Below are positions 31,109-42,662 of a stretch of 64,000 bases of DNA, in pieces. This DNA comes from Gerris lacustris (lineage: Eukaryota > Arthropoda > Insecta > Hemiptera > Gerridae). The notes beneath the pieces were generated by a model that was not told the origin of the DNA, did no database searches, and was given only the letters and a program-made list of their open reading frames with translations. A program made the translations under genes and the position numbers. The stretch is from NCBI GenBank assembly GCA_951217055.1, contig CATNVA010000018.1, positions 186,001 to 250,000 of the forward strand. The letters are read 5' to 3'. Every line of letters begins with the position of its first letter. Within the stretch, counting starts at the first letter, position 1.

Positions 31109-32146
31109 ATGATTAAGGTAAAGCACATTAATTTACAACATAGTCGGGACGCTGTAGGTGTAGGTGAACTACAGAAAGCCTTGATCATGAATGATTCATT
31201 AATTGTGTTAATTTAGGAACCGTATGTTTTTAGAGGAGTGGTGAGAGGGATGAGGAGATCTGGTCTGCGGCTTGTGGTAGGAGGGAAAGAGGGACCAGAA
31301 GAGGAAACCCCTAGGGCCTGTATTGCGGTGACAGAGGACTTGGAGATCACCCCAATTCCTCGACTTGGGACCCGCGATGCAACAGCTGTCATCCTAGAAT
31401 ATAAGGTAAAAGGTAAAGGTAATAAGGTAATTTTGGCAAGTTTGTACTTGCCCTATGACAGGGTGGACCTTCCCCCGACTAGAGAGTTGACAAGTATTGT
31501 CAGATTCTCAGAGGAGAAGGACATACCAGTTATAATAGGATGTGACGTGAACGCGCATCACCATGCCTGGGGCAGCACAGACTGCAACAGTAGAGGGGAT
31601 GCACTGCTAGAATATCCAGCATCCACCGATCTAGAGGTAATAAATAAGGGAACGGAACCACAATTTATTAATATAATCCGCACACAGGTAATAGATGTCA
31701 CCTTGGCATCGAGGAAAATAGTGAAAAATATATATGACTGGCATGTGTCATCAGATATTCTGATGTTTGATCATCGCATGATAAGTCTTTGCTTTCAGGT
31801 TTATCGAGTAGAAGAATCACCAAAGAGACACCCCAGGAAAACAGGCTGGAAGATCTTTGACAAGGGACTTGAGAATTTTCTGGAAAAGACTCAACAAAAG
31901 GGAATAACTGACCCGGGAGCTCTGGAAAATGAGGCGGAGAACCTGGGTTCAGGGATATTAGAAGCCTTTAAAGAAGGGTGTCCCACTAAGTCCAGGCCCC
32001 ACAAGGAAGTGACGTGGTGGGACAGACAACTGGACGTTCTCCGGAAGGCAGCAAGAAGGACCTATAACAAAGCCTTCAAAAACAAAGAACAAGGAGAACT
32101 ATGGGACCGCTTCAGGGGGCTAGAAGGAATTTTAAGAAAGAAATAA
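31109..32146 (+). pseudogene. LINE 2 ORF2, endonuclease
   Basis: ATG at 31109 reads MIKVKHINLQHSRDA. A TAG at 31214-31216 replaces the usual Gln of the (L)IQEPY motif, probably CAG to TAG. It continues VIIGCDVNAHHHAWGSTDCN (metal/DNA-binding site of R1-type endonucleases) and HRKTGWKIFDK-like spacer sequence. The frame ends at 32146, and 32147-32327 is broken linker with stops in all frames. Confidence 0.8.
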
Positions 32147-32327
32147 GGAAATGCAAAAGAACCAGCTGGAGAGACTTCTGCAAAGGAATAGAGTCCTTGC
32201 CTTAGGCGACCAGACTGGTAAGAATTTTAAGCAGTAAGGGAAATGATGGAGCCCTGGGCTCGATCAAGAGGCAGGATGGTACCTGGACTGTGGGTGTCGA
32301 GGAAACTCTAGAACTCATGTTTCTTTC

Positions 32328-34285
32328 ATGTTACTCATTCACTTCCCAGGGGAAGGAAATAGGGTTGAAACCAATTATGGAGGCCTAGTGGCGGAGGCAG
32401 ATAGGGACCTGGCAACCCGACTAGTAACAGAAGAGTCAATTAAATGGGCCATCAATGAATTTGAACCCTTCAAGGCAGCTGGACCAGACGAAATCATCCC
32501 AGCCTTACTACAAAAGGGAATGGACCGCCTGGTATCCAGAATTGAGGTATTATTTAAAGGTAGTGTAGCGTTGGGCGTGGTGCCGGAGGTATGGAAGGCT
32601 GCTAGGGTGGTCTTTAGCTCCAAACAAGGGAAGACAGACTACACCCTGGCCAAATCCTTCCGGCCTATTAGTCTCACGTCCTTTATAATTAAGACATTGG
32701 AAGGGATAATAGATAAATTTCTAATGGAGGAGATTCTACCTAGAAGTCCGCTGCATGTTAATCAACATGCATACCTAAAAGGGAAGTCCACAGAAACAGC
32801 CCTTCATGCGGTCACGTATAGGATAGAAAAAAGGGATACAGCAAGGAGACTATGTCCTGGCTCTCTTCTTTGATTTGGAAGGAGCCTTTGATAAAGCAAA
32901 GATGAGGCATATAGAAGAGGAACTTCTGATGCACACTCAGAACACTCCTCGAGCCATCATTGAATGGATATTGTCCTCTCTGAAAGGGAGGAAAGTGGAC
33001 TCATCACTAAATGACACAAAGGTTACAATCCGGGTTACGGGAGGCTGCCCCCAGGGTAGCTGCCTCTCACCGCACCTTTGTTGTCGTGATGGATGGGCTC
33101 TAGAGGAGGCTGACAGAGGAAGATTTATATGTTCAGGCGTACGCAGACGATGGACTAGTCTTGGTAAGAGGCAAGTTCCTAGAAACATGCTGCGAAAGGA
33201 TGCAACTCGCTTGTAGGATTATTGAAGGATGGTGTAAAGACGTCGGACTCTCAGTCAATCCATCCAAGACAGAGCTGATGGTCTTTACCAGAAAAAGGAA
33301 AATAGTGGGTTTTAAGGCCCCTAAAATATTTGGCCCAGAGCTCAGTTTGGCAAAAGAGGTTAAATACCTAGGTGTTACCTTCGACCCAAAAATGGCTTGG
33401 AGGACACATATAGAGAAGGTAATAGGTAAGGCTACAATGATGTTCTGGCAACTGAGGCGAGCAGTGGGGAATAGATGGGGATTATCCCCCTACATTCTCA
33501 AATGGCTGTATACAGAGGTTATCAGACCAAGGATCCAATATGGGGCTCTGGTCTGGTGGCCAAGGATAAGGGCAGCCAGCTCGGCTAAGAGGTTTGACAA
33601 AGTTCAGAGGTTAGCTTGCAGACGCATAACAGGTGTGATGAGGACGACACCTACAGCCACCTTAGAGGCTCTAGTAGGTATCCCTCCACTTAATATATGG
33701 ATTGAAGGAGTGGCCATTGCATCATTTGTCAGGCTCAGAGACAACGGGCAATGGCTAGGGAAAGGAATCCTAACCGGACACTTGGAAATCGAAAGGGCGG
33801 TTGAGTCAAAGATTCCTTTTACCGCGATCAGAATGTCAGGGAGGGAACATCAGTTAAAACTTAAGAGGAAATATAAGGTAGAAATACCATCAAAAGCCAG
33901 ATGGGAACAATTCGATAAGGAGACTCTGGTGGCATACACGGATGGCTCAAAGAATGAAGCCGGAATGTCGGGTGCGGGACTGTTCTTGGAAAAGTCCGGC
34001 ACCAAAGAGAGTTTCCCATTAGGCACACTCACCACAGTTTTTCAGGCGGAGATCTACGTCATCCAAAAGGTGGCAAGGCAGCCTGAGGTGGTGGAGGCAA
34101 CAGCTAAAAATCTGGCTCGGATAGCCAAGCGGCACTACATGCTCTCGATGTCCCTAGTGCAACCTCTGCACTGGTGAGGGAGTGTCGGGAGACACTAGAG
34201 CTGCTGGCAGAGAGTAAAGAGGTAACACTGCTCTGGGTCACGGGACACTAAGGGATCCCAGGGAATGAGAAAGCATGTAGGTAGA
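32328..34285 (+). pseudogene. LINE 2 ORF2, reverse transcriptase and RNase H start
   Basis: Spread over three frames. 32328-32840 has INEFEPFKAAGPDEIIPALL and LAKSFRPISLTSFIIKTLE. After a shift, FFDLEGAFDKAKM (first Asp) and TGGCPQGSCLSPHL. After another shift near 33080-33150, YADD is legible (QAYADDGLVLV), then KEVKYLGVTFDPKMAW. RNase H begins VAYTDGSKNEAGMSG near 33930, with further breaks at about 34130-34265 (LLWVTGH). Confidence 0.82.
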
Positions 34286-35085
34286 TAGACTCTGAAGTCA
34301 TTGAACAATCGATGATGGTGCATTGATTAAATTACCAGTCTCTTCTCTCAATACGGTAGTTGTACCAGTAAATATTTAATTAATCTAGTTCTGGAAAAAA
34401 AAAATTAAATAATAAATACTCGATTTATAGAGCAATAGTGTAAGGTTTGAGCACCCCATTTAGAAATTAAATCGGTCAACAATCGCGGACGCCATAAGAG
34501 CCTAAAGTAATTATTATTATTATTTTTTTTTTTTTTACAAAAAATCAAATTTAGCTCTATTTAAGGTAGAACCGATAAAGGTACGACAAAAAGTCAAATC
34601 GAAGTCGTAGGGGTCTAGGTAAAGAGAATGGAATGGGAGAAGGTAGAATAGTGGGAATAGAATAGTGGGAATAGAATGGAATAGAATAGTGGATAGACTG
34701 GGATGGGACATTAGCCTTGGTACGCACCCCCAATATGCCTTTCCAATACGGCTTTTCAATGCTCTTCCCAATACGGCTGCTGCACCAGTAAATATTTAAT
34801 AACTTTTGTTCTACTCAATATTTTTAGATGAAACCAAGCCTACAAATTGCGCTAAATGTTTGCACACACCCCTGAAAAAAAATTAATCGATTTCATTTAG
34901 CCATTTTTGCGCCTATAAAGTCTGACTGGGGTGACAAACACACATACACGAAAAAAGTTAAGGCCGGATTCGGTTTTCAGAATGTATAAAATTAAGAAGT
35001 ATCTAAAATATTTTCAATAAAAAATGTTTCAATTCTGACCAATGTACAGACAAAACTTTCATTTTATATAAATATATAGATTAGG
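34286..35085. repeat. families 6 and 5 (copy 2), with GAATA-rich tract
   Basis: The start matches the inverse of 37240-37280 and 45300-45370 (GATGATGGTGCATT, ACCAGTCTC). CCAGTAAATATTTAAT occurs near 34370 and 34790. A purine-rich (GGAAT/AGAAT) tract covers about 34625-34695. From about 34900, GCGCCTATAAAGTCTGACTG and CGAAAAAAGTTAAGGCCGGATT mark family 5. No gene is supported. Confidence 0.65.
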
Positions 35086-36760
35086 CATACCGGGGGGATT
35101 TTTTTTTAGAGTATATTTTGACTTATTAAACCAATATAGAATAAAAAAATTAAAAAAAACCAATATATATATTTATCTTACTTTTTAGCAGCTTTCATTT
35201 GATACCCCACTCGAAAATTTAAAAAAATATAAATTAAACGAATTTTGAAAAATAAAACCCTAAACGACCCAAAGAAAATATATAATTATGTATAGTTTTC
35301 TATACACAAATCAAATTTAAAAAATCACAAGGAAGTACTTGCGTCCAAGTACTTTTTAGGGTTTTGTAGAAAATTAAGCATGCCCGTTATGTAACTATGA
35401 TTTTATTCTTCGATCTCAAGGGTCCGGGTTCGATCCCCCGGGGGGTCACAATGTTTCTCAACGGTAATAACGACTAGAAAAATTCATTTTTTCAACCCAT
35501 TTCCATCGCTTCATCATAAGGTATAACCATGAATTATTTCGAAATTTTAGGACCACCCGATATATAGTGGTTGGGGAGGGGAGAAATTTTTTTTGTATAT
35601 TTTGATTTATAAAATTAATAAAAAATGAAAAATTTAAAAAAGCAAATATATATTTGAATCCTACTATTCATCAGCTTTCATATGATACCCAACTCAAAAT
35701 TTTAAAAAAATAAAATTTTTGTCGCACTTCAAATTTTCGCGCCCAAAATTGGCAATTTTTTAAAATTTGGGATGAACTCCTGGAATTTTCATCGCCCAAT
35801 AATAAGGCATTAGCATGAATTATTTCGAAAATTTAGGACCAGCCGAGGTATAGTGGTTGGGTGGGGGGCATTTTTTTTTGTATATTTTGATTTATAAAAT
35901 TAATAAAAAATGAAAAATTTAAAAAAGCAAATATATATTTGAATCCTACTATTCATCAGCTTTCATATGATACCCAACTCAAAATTTTAAAAAAATAAAA
36001 TTTTTGTCGCACTTCAAATTTTCGCGCCCAAAATTGGCAATTTTTTAAAATTTGGGATGAACTCCTGGAATTTTCATCGCCCAATAATAAGGCATTAGCA
36101 TGAATTATTTCGAAAATTTAGGACCAGCCGAGGTATAGTGGTTGGGTGGGGGGCATTTTTTTTTGTATATTTTGATTTTTTTACCCAATAAGGAATGCAA
36201 AATTTACAAAAGTTTATATATATTTGTGTCCTACTCTTCAGCAGCTTTCATTTGATACCCACTCGAAAATTAAAAAAAAATACAATTTTTGAGTTTACAA
36301 CATTTTTGCGAATTGCTCATGCGCATATTTAATTTTGAACTTCTGTATATTTTTACTGTGGTTGGGTCAAAAAGTTGCACCAGTATTTCAAATTTCAGCT
36401 CTTTAGCTTAAACGGTTCGGGCCCTATGAACCAAAGAGCGACGGACAGACGGACACATCACCCTCGGCATAAGGGTTTTGAGAAGAATTGAAAAGAATAC
36501 AAAACCCTAAAAAAGGGTTCACCATAAAGAAAAATTATACATTTTTGAGTATACCACATTTTTGCGAATAGCTCATGCGCATTTATTTAATTTTGAACTT
36601 CAGTATATTTTTCCTGTGGTTAGGTCAAAAAGTTGCACCACTGTTTCAAATGTCAGCACTTTCGCTTAAACTGTTCGGGCCCTATGAACCAAAGAGCGAC
36701 TGACGGACGGACACATCACCCTCGGCATAAGGGTTTTGAGAAGTATCTACAAAACCCTAA
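35086..36760 (-). repeat. repeat family 1, copy B and a partial second copy
   Basis: The main copy (35333-36510) is inverted relative to copy A. At 35333-35354 there is an outer stem AAGTACTTG/CAAGTACTT, then AGGGTTTTGTAGA. The B-box GGTTCGATCCC is at 35427-35437 in a CCGGGTTCGATC context. ~290-bp units with poly-C/poly-G runs follow, and the GGGTTTTG hairpin end. A truncated copy of the CGGACGGACACATCACC end lies at about 36519-36760. 35086-35332 is a degenerate related unit. Confidence 0.8.
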
Positions 36761-36769
36761 AAATAAAAA

Positions 36770-37390
36770 TATATAAAAACTTAGGTTGACTCACCATAAC
36801 TAAAACCCACAGACTTGCTAATCAAAATTTTTGGGTACTTCTAGATCACCTAGAGACTCGCGTTTTTTTTTGCATTTGATCAGAAATTTTCCCAAACGAC
36901 TAGAAAAAATCCGAGAAGTTTAAAGAAAATATATTGTATCCCCTCCCCCTTAAAAAAATGAAAGATGGCGGACGCAACTTTCAAGTTCTTTCGGCTAGGC
37001 TTTTCGGCTTAGGCTTCGGCTTTCGGTTAAGGCTTATTTTGGATAAACGGTAAGTCATACCGAATGCAGATTGCACCAGCGGTAACTGATTTTAAAAGAT
37101 CTACAACTTTAAACATATGGCATTTTGTCGTACCTCCATCGGTTCTACCTTAAATAGAGCTAAATTTGATATTTTTTTTTAAAATAAAAATTGACTTTGA
37201 GCTCTTATGGCGTCTGGACAGAAGAGGCTGGTAATTAAATTAATACACCATCATGGTTGATGACTGTTCAGTGACTTCCTGTCTAATTGGTTTTGACTAA
37301 GAATTCTATTGGTTATTTTTCAAATATAAAGATAGACCCTAAACTACGATTTGGAGATCTATATCTATCTATATTATTAAAAAAGTTTTG
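36770..37390. repeat. repeat family 6, copy 3
   Basis: Shares AAAGATGGCGGAC, TTTTAAAAGATCTACAACTTT, ATCGGTTCTACCTTAAATAGAGCTAAAT and CTGGTAATTAAAT with 44.8-45.5 kb and, inverted, with 34.3, 10.4 and 60.3 kb. No gene. It ends where I-type LINE 2 begins. Confidence 0.65.
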
Positions 37391-37791
37391 TAAACAAACA
37401 AGTTCAGTGAGAGTGATACATACTTAACTGTTTGTAAGAGTGCGATAGGAGATAAAAGGGGTTAGGGGGAGGTCCTCGGGGGGGAGAAAGGGGAGGTTCT
37501 CAGAGTAAACAGACTGTGTTGAGCGGAATGACACGGGAAACTGTGAACTGTGACGTCATTCCCGAGGAAATAAACAAAACACGGGGCGGTTAGCTCAGTG
37601 TAATAAACAAAAGCAGGAGTGTTGTTTTGGCCGTCAAACCTTACGCCACGTTTTTTTGAAGAGGTGACAGGAGGAGATTATTTCAAGAAAATCGGGAAAG
37701 TTTAGCGGAGAAACAAGACAGCTTAGTCCACGTAAGTCAGACTTTACCTTCCTACCATCTATAGGCCATTTCCAACCCAGATTTATCTATC

Positions 37792-39153
37792 ATGATCCAC
37801 TCAAGACCCCCAGATCCTGGGGGACAACTTGACAAGTTATTATTATTAAAAAATTCAAAACATGACAGTTTGTCAACAAATGTCACACGAAACCCGAGAC
37901 TCGATATCAGGGACTGTCCTAAACAAAAACGACAAAAGATCAATTCCCCTGTAACCCTAAATTGTGACCCACCGAAAACCTGTTTAAATTTTTTGATTGT
38001 AAAACGTCCGAATTCTGAGTCAATGGAAAAAGTCTCTCCTTTTTTGATCGACAAACTTTTATCTCAGGCCACGGGATCCGGTAGTGTTAAAAACGCCAAA
38101 AAACTAAAAGACGGCTCCCTGTTAGTCGAAACTTTTACAAACGAGCAGGCAGAAAAAATTATTCACCACCTTCCTCTTAACCAATTTATGCCCCTCATCG
38201 TCGAGCCTCATAAGACACTTAATACTGTTAAGGGAGTAATAACTTGTTCAGACCTTGACTACGTATCCATAGAGGATATTAGAGAACAATTGAAAGACCA
38301 AGGTGTGACTGACATTTACAGGATGAAAAGAAAAGTAAATCAAGAACTTGTACCGACAAACAGTTATATTATTACACTTAGTCTATCTACTCCAATGAGA
38401 CCTTATATTCCACTCCCTATGAGATGTTATTTTTGTCATAAATTCAACCATGGTCAAGCTTTCTGTAAGACAGGTCAAGTTTGTCCTCAGTGTGGTGAGC
38501 AGGCACATGAAGGTACCCCGTGTACCAAACCGGTGCAATGCGTTAATTGTAAAGGACCCCATTCAGCCAAGGACAAAACCTGTCCTCGGTGGCTTCTAGA
38601 AAAGAAAATTACAGAGATAAAGGTGCTTGAAAAACTGTCTTACTCAGAAGCAAAGCAAAAGGTTATATCAACCCAACCGGCCTCCACCCTTTCCTTCTCG
38701 AAACTTTTTAATCAGAACCAGCAAAAGCCGGACGACTGCAAAATTTGTAAAACTAGACAAATAATCACCTCGGACAAGGGAGTGCAGTATGATCCATTAG
38801 ATATTAAAATAAGTCCTAACAATAGTAACATTTCTACCCAAACATCTTTAAAGGAAAGAACTGTAAAGCCTAAAGTAGCCACAAAAAACACCGCTGTGCA
38901 GCCCCACCAGACCACAATAGACTTAGACAAAAATACCGAAGCCATACAGACATTTGAACCTATCCAAATTGCAACTTCGTCAAAACTACCACAATTAGAT
39001 TCACAAGCAGAATATGAAATGTTTTGGGCCAATCAGTGGGATCCCGACTCGACAGATTCAGCATCCACCACTGAATTGAGTGAAAAACACAATAATTCAA
39101 CAACTAAAAAGAAAAATAGTAAAAATAAGAAGTCACCTTTTAAAAGGAAATAA
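37792..39153 (+). CDS. I-type LINE 2 ORF1 (gag-like nucleic-acid-binding protein)
   Basis: 453 residues, intact. Three CCHC-type knuckles around residues 205-265 (CYFCHKFNHGQAFC, CPQCGEQAHEGTPC, CVNCKGPHSAKDKTC), then LEKLSYSEAKQKV. The upstream region (FLIVKRPNSESMEKVSPF, IEDIREQLKDQGVTDIYRMK) resembles the RRM-like part of I/Jockey ORF1. The tail is Lys/Asn-rich. It would package LINE RNA. ORF2 starts three bases after its stop codon, suggesting reinitiation. Confidence 0.88.
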   Translation: MIHSRPPDPGGQLDKLLLLKNSKHDSLSTNVTRNPRLDIRDCPKQKRQKINSPVTLNCDPPKTCLNFLIVKRPNSESMEKVSPFLIDKLLSQATGSGSVKNAKKLKDGSLLVETFTNEQAEKIIHHLPLNQFMPLIVEPHKTLNTVKGVITCSDLDYVSIEDIREQLKDQGVTDIYRMKRKVNQELVPTNSYIITLSLSTPMRPYIPLPMRCYFCHKFNHGQAFCKTGQVCPQCGEQAHEGTPCTKPVQCVNCKGPHSAKDKTCPRWLLEKKITEIKVLEKLSYSEAKQKVISTQPASTLSFSKLFNQNQQKPDDCKICKTRQIITSDKGVQYDPLDIKISPNNSNISTQTSLKERTVKPKVATKNTAVQPHQTTIDLDKNTEAIQTFEPIQIATSSKLPQLDSQAEYEMFWANQWDPDSTDSASTTELSEKHNNSTTKKKNSKNKKSPFKRK

Positions 39154-39156
39154 ACA

Positions 39157-41559
39157 ATGATCATGCGTCCAATTATAATTTGTTCTTGGAACTGTAAAGG
39201 TTATAGAGCAAGAAACCAAGATCTACGATACTTACTTGAAGAAACGCGCCCAGACGTTATAATGCTACAGGAGACCCATTTACCTACAAGCTACCCTCTC
39301 ACCATACCCGGGTACGTCATCTACCGGCTAGATCCAGAAGATGAAAACCGGCAAGGAGGCCTGGCTGTGGGAGTAAAAACTGATATCCCGAGTTATCAAA
39401 TAAATATCATGACAGAATTATCCGTTCTGGCAGTTCGGGTAGGATCTATCTATCCTATAACACTATGTAACGTCTATCTTAAATGCAATTACAACATAAC
39501 ATTAACGCAGTTAACTGGAGTAGCCCAACAGCTCCCAACTCCTCACATACTTGTTGGAGATTACAATGCTCATGCTTTGACATGGGGTTCGTCAAAAAAC
39601 GATTCAAGAGGTAGAACCATAGAAACTTTCATCGACCACAATAACCTTTCTTTACTAAATGAAGGTCAACAAACTTATTTGGACTCGAGAACTGGCCTTT
39701 CCGATGCTATGGATCTGGCTCTGGTATCACCGAATTTAGCTCGAGACGCAACCTTAAAAATATTTTCATATTTAAATGGCAGTGATCACTTCCCTTTATT
39801 CGTAACACTTTTTGAAAATAATCCCCACCAAACAAATTCAACAAAATGGTCTTTTAAAAAAGCCGATTGGGAAGTTTACAAAAACTATCTCAACGAACTT
39901 CCCTGTCTCCAATTTTCCCCCGCTGACATCACATCCGACAGACTCTTAAATAACATTGCTTCTTCAATAAAATCTGCAGCTGACATTGCGATACCTAAAT
40001 TTACAACGGGGAACGGACGACCGCTTGTTCCCTGGTGGAATAAGGATTGTAGGAGGGCGTTAAGAAACCGAAGAAAGGCTCTGTGGCAGTTTAAAAAGAA
40101 CTCAACTCATGAAAATTTTGTAAATTTTAGAAAGGCCAGAGCACAATGCAAATATATCTTTACACAGGCAAAAAAGGCATCATGGATAAACTATGTAACT
40201 TTAATTAACAAAGATACAACGTCTAACGAAGTGTGGAGAAAAGTACGAACCCTCTCAGGTAAATTTTCCAACAAACCACTCCCCCTACTGAAAAACCACA
40301 ACGGTATTGTCTCAGATCCTATTGAGTTATCAGAAATGTTTGCCTTCCATTTTGCTCGCGTTAGTTCAACCGAAGCCTACCCACAAAATTTCCAAAAAAT
40401 AAAAAAAGAATCCGAAAACGAAATTCTCTCTTTCGCCTCGCCTGGTGAAGAGGAATATAACAAGCAATTCAGCCTATGGGAATTAGAAACAGCTCTCAAA
40501 TCATTAAAAGACACAGCCCCTGGTCCGGATCAAATACATAATGCGATGTTGAAAAATTTGCCCCCTAAGTTTAAAAAATATCTGTTGACTCTTTATAACA
40601 CTCTTTGGTCTCGAAATGAATACCCAGCTGAGTGGCGCTTAGCGACCCTTGTACCAATACACAAGCCAGGGAACGATCCACTCTTAGCGGCATCATATCG
40701 ACCTATCGCCATGACTAACACTATAGGGAAAGTATTTGAAAAAATGGTCAACTCAAGATTAATGTGGATACTAGAGTCAAAAAAGCTCATATCCCCAAAC
40801 CAGTCAGGATTTAGGAGAAATAGATGCACAATAGACAATCTTATTAGGCTAGAATCATATATCCGAGATGGCTTTGTACAAGGGAAATCAACTATCGCTG
40901 TGTTTTTTGATTGCGAAAAAGCTTATGATCGGACTTGGCGTTATGAAATTTTGAGACGAATACATTCCATAGGCCTCCGCGGCCACCTACCAATCTACAT
41001 AAAACAATTTATGTCAAGGCGAACATTTAGCGTGAAAGTAGGAAACACTCATTCAAGCGAGTACGTACAAGAAAACGGTGTTCCTCAAGGTTCGGTTTTG
41101 AGTGTCACGCTCTTCCTCTTAGCCATAAACGATGCTGTGAAATATATACCTGACTGCGTCGAACTATTAATATTTGTCGACGATATAACAATATTATTTC
41201 GATCCAAGAATATCTCGGTTGCGTTAGAGGTTATGCAGAGATGCATAACCAAACTAAATAAATGGGCCAATATGACTGGTTTAACTTTCTCACCTACAAA
41301 AACCAAGAGCGTGTTATTCTCAAGACAGAGGAAGAACATCCCTCCCATCTATCTGAGATTATCAGGCCATTTAATTCCCAACGTAAACCAAGTTAAATAT
41401 CTAGGCCTTCTGATTGACGACAAGCTAACCTGGAAACCGCACATAAGTCCAATGTTACAAACTTGCAGAACTACCTATTCCAACCGAATGCCATGTCGAA
41501 TCTGGACTAGCTCCTTGGCTCACCAATTACCCCTCTATCCACCGGTTAACCTTAAATAA
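39157..41559 (+). CDS. I-type LINE 2 ORF2, endonuclease and reverse transcriptase
   Basis: Endonuclease (residues ~1-230): IICSWNCKGYR, MLQETHLP, LVGDYNAHALTWGS and GSDHFPLF, all key residues present. RT: LVPIHKPGNDPLLAASYRPIA, QSGFRRNRCTIDNL, FFDCEKAYDRTW (first Asp), ENGVPQGSVLS, and LLIFVDDITILF, where FVDD replaces the common YADD/FADD but keeps both Asp. After KYLGLLIDDKLTWKPHI the frame is lost near residue 777 (deletion/frameshift), and the last ~25 residues are out of frame. Confidence 0.9.
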   Translation: MIMRPIIICSWNCKGYRARNQDLRYLLEETRPDVIMLQETHLPTSYPLTIPGYVIYRLDPEDENRQGGLAVGVKTDIPSYQINIMTELSVLAVRVGSIYPITLCNVYLKCNYNITLTQLTGVAQQLPTPHILVGDYNAHALTWGSSKNDSRGRTIETFIDHNNLSLLNEGQQTYLDSRTGLSDAMDLALVSPNLARDATLKIFSYLNGSDHFPLFVTLFENNPHQTNSTKWSFKKADWEVYKNYLNELPCLQFSPADITSDRLLNNIASSIKSAADIAIPKFTTGNGRPLVPWWNKDCRRALRNRRKALWQFKKNSTHENFVNFRKARAQCKYIFTQAKKASWINYVTLINKDTTSNEVWRKVRTLSGKFSNKPLPLLKNHNGIVSDPIELSEMFAFHFARVSSTEAYPQNFQKIKKESENEILSFASPGEEEYNKQFSLWELETALKSLKDTAPGPDQIHNAMLKNLPPKFKKYLLTLYNTLWSRNEYPAEWRLATLVPIHKPGNDPLLAASYRPIAMTNTIGKVFEKMVNSRLMWILESKKLISPNQSGFRRNRCTIDNLIRLESYIRDGFVQGKSTIAVFFDCEKAYDRTWRYEILRRIHSIGLRGHLPIYIKQFMSRRTFSVKVGNTHSSEYVQENGVPQGSVLSVTLFLLAINDAVKYIPDCVELLIFVDDITILFRSKNISVALEVMQRCITKLNKWANMTGLTFSPTKTKSVLFSRQRKNIPPIYLRLSGHLIPNVNQVKYLGLLIDDKLTWKPHISPMLQTCRTTYSNRMPCRIWTSSLAHQLPLYPPVNLK

Positions 41560-42430
41560 ACAAGAAGCTCTAAGAAATCATCTACACCAAGACCACCTAA
41601 TAAATAAGGCACTCCTGTCAAACTCGGAGCACTTTTACACAGACGGCTCGAAGAACACCCAGGGCGCAGGATGTGCCTTTATCCAGGGAACAGAGAGACG
41701 GCTCTTCTCCAGCTCTAAATGGAGCTCTATATGTACAGTTGAGCTAGAAGCCATTTTTCAGGCTGTACAGTATGCCGAGGAAAAAGGCATGGAAAATATT
41801 ACTATATACACCGATTCCTTGAGTTCGCTTAGAGCGTTAGAAGTTCTATAGAGTCAAAACCCTACTGTGCGTAACATACGGGAGTGCATCCTGAGAAGTA
41901 GGCTTAAAGTCAACTTTGTTTGGGTACCAGGACATTCAGGTATAAGAGGTAATGAGGAAGCCGATGTTCTAGCCAAGCAGGCCATTACTTGTGGCTTACG
42001 AGTTGAAACACCAGTCGCGGCCAAGAACATTTATGGTAAAATCTCATCAACGCTAAAAGAATCGTGGCAGGAAGAATGGACTGGGAACTTGAACAACAAG
42101 CTGCGATTTGTAAAACCAAAGCTAGGTCCATGGAAAACATCAACAAGAAAAAACAGACATGAAGAAACAGTTATCTGCAGACTTCGCATCGGACATACGA
42201 GACTGACCCACAGCCACCTCTTCGAACGGAACCAGGAGCCACCAAGATGTCGACTATGCAACGACTTACAAACTGTTAGCCATTTCCTCTGTGATTGTGA
42301 CAGACTAACAGAGCTAAGAAATCAAAATAACCTACCCACAGCTTTACCTGACATTCTAGGGGACGACGAGACAAATGTAAAACTTCTACTACAATTTTTA
42401 AAGGACGCAGAACTTTATGAGTTTATTTAA
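41560..42430 (+). pseudogene. I-type LINE 2 ORF2, RNase H and C-terminal zinc motif
   Basis: In the shifted frame, FYTDGSKNTQGAGCAFIQG (RNase H, from about 41635) and ITIYTDSLSSLRALEVL, then TAG at 41849-41851. The frame continues with VNFVWVPGHSGIRGNEEADV and CRLCNDLQTVSHFLCDC (C-C-H-C), ending at 42430. The RNase H fold is complete apart from the stop. Confidence 0.87.
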
Positions 42431-42631
42431 TTTTTAAATCTTAGTATTACTTTTGATGTATCAATATTTTTGCTACAATTATTGTTATTATTATTGCATT
42501 CTTTATCTACTTTATTACTTTGTTTATTATTTAATTTGCCTTTCTATTTATTATTATTAATTAATTATCTCTTAATCTATTTTATTTTATCTCTCTTATC
42601 TTTTAAACTTATTTTATTTTCAATTTATTAA

Positions 42632-42662
<31 letters not shown>

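Larger units (their letters stand above)
28961..34285 (+). mobile_element. R1/LOA-type LINE 2, GC-richer and heavily decayed
   Basis: 5' UTR (28961-29668, no gene seen), ORF1 29669-31107, ORF2 from 31109 (endonuclease, RT, RNase H), truncated in RNase H near 34285 where family 6 starts. Base composition is markedly purine-rich and GC-richer than its surroundings. At least five frame breaks and several nonsense codons. Confidence 0.8.

Noticed and set aside
35405..35450. tRNA gene
   Set aside because: Only a B-box/T-arm-like piece is present; the T stem does not pair at the normal spacing, and no acceptor stem, D-arm or A-box could be fitted.
37588..37600. tRNA A-box (GGTTAGCTCAGTG)
   Set aside because: No B-box or cloverleaf follows; it lies in the 5' UTR of I-type LINE 2 and is probably chance.
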